Positions 63,920 to 64,000 of a stretch of 64,000 nt of DNA are shown one piece after another; within the stretch, counting starts at the first letter, position 1, and each line of letters begins with the position of its first letter. Position numbers and translations under genes: made by a program. The notes beneath the pieces were generated by a model. It made no database searches. It saw only the letters and a list, made by a program, of their open reading frames with translations, and was not told the DNA's origin. Location: NCBI RefSeq assembly GCF_026341275.1, contig NZ_JAIFZO010000002.1, forward strand, positions 632,361 through 696,360, given 5' to 3'. This DNA is from Streptomyces ortus. GTDB taxonomy: Bacteria; Actinomycetota; Actinomycetes; Streptomycetales; Streptomycetaceae.

Positions 63920-64000
63920 TCACGCCGAGGCCATGGCGATGGAGTGCAGGAAGCGCATCAGCGTCATCAGGACATCGCGGCTGGAAGCCCGCCGGCGCGC
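63920..64000 (-). CDS. 3' end of a gene running off the window
   Basis: The last 26 codons end DVLMTLMRFLHSIAMASA followed by TGA, 67 bp before the P450 start on the same strand. By context the gene may be the small GTPase of a conservon, but nothing in these residues proves it. Confidence 0.4.
   Translation of the reverse strand, partial: ARRRASSRDVLMTLMRFLHSIAMASA

Overview
The window is typical high-GC Streptomyces chromosome: very GC-rich third codon positions, many GTG starts, ATGA/GTGA stop-start overlaps, leaderless-looking promoters and a gene order that I recall from the S. coelicolor argH to rarE core region (argH, argR-argD-argB-argJ-argC, pheST, infC-rpmI-rplT, a glnA4-like gene, a conservon P450). 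No phage, plasmid, CRISPR array, tRNA or rRNA gene was seen. The synteny statement is from memory and was not searched.

Layout. 1-4.8 kb: two TetR-controlled detoxification modules, each with a clear palindromic operator (MFS pump; aldo-keto reductase and MDR oxidoreductase). 4.8-17.3 kb: arginine biosynthesis. argH stands alone with tandem ARG-like boxes, and argC-J-B-D-R form one minus-strand operon whose last gene encodes the ArgR repressor. Between these lie a secreted protein with a duplicated domain, a flavin-binding protein, an L,D-transpeptidase and a three-gene flavin electron-transfer module (ferric-reductase-like oxidoreductase, double FMN-binding lipoprotein-like protein, ApbE flavin transferase). 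17.4-29.9 kb: signalling and housekeeping genes, including a Ser/Thr kinase with an extracellular bulb-lectin domain, a MocR regulator divergent from an EamA exporter, a GHL10 glycosidase, 3-hydroxyacyl-CoA dehydrogenase, a NUDIX hydrolase, a TPR regulator and a SpoIIE-type phosphatase. 30-37.9 kb: translation genes pheT-pheS, a PAS histidine kinase, an rRNA/tRNA methyltransferase, and infC-rpmI-rplT, with an apparently AUC-initiated infC behind a structured leader containing an intrinsic terminator.

38-46.5 kb: SseB-like protein, class A beta-lactamase-like serine hydrolase, an orphan mycosin coupled to a 797-residue proline-rich membrane protein, a PLP-fold amino-acid deaminase/aldolase, a DUF2510 membrane protein and a 162-bp MITE-like element with 25-bp inverted repeats. 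46.5-51.7 kb: a gamma-glutamylation module for amine use (SDR, aldehyde dehydrogenase, GlnA4-like gamma-glutamylamide synthetase, FadR-type regulator, C26 gamma-glutamyl hydrolase). 51.7-54.6 kb: a cluster of dispersed GC-rich repeats, a LysR gene with two apparent frameshifts, a TDT transporter and the remnant of a metal-receptor gene. 54.6-64 kb: XRE-cupin regulator, a glycine-betaine ABC transporter whose permease is fused to two substrate-binding domains, a 5'-3' exonuclease, an iron-box-controlled siderophore-interacting reductase, an RluA pseudouridine synthase, and a CYP157-like P450 that lacks the ExxR motif, followed by the edge of the next gene.

The most system-like item is the flavinylated extracytosolic electron-transfer cassette at 9.1-12.2 kb. 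The most unusual single genes are infC, the lectin kinase, the permease with two binding domains and the ExxR-less P450.
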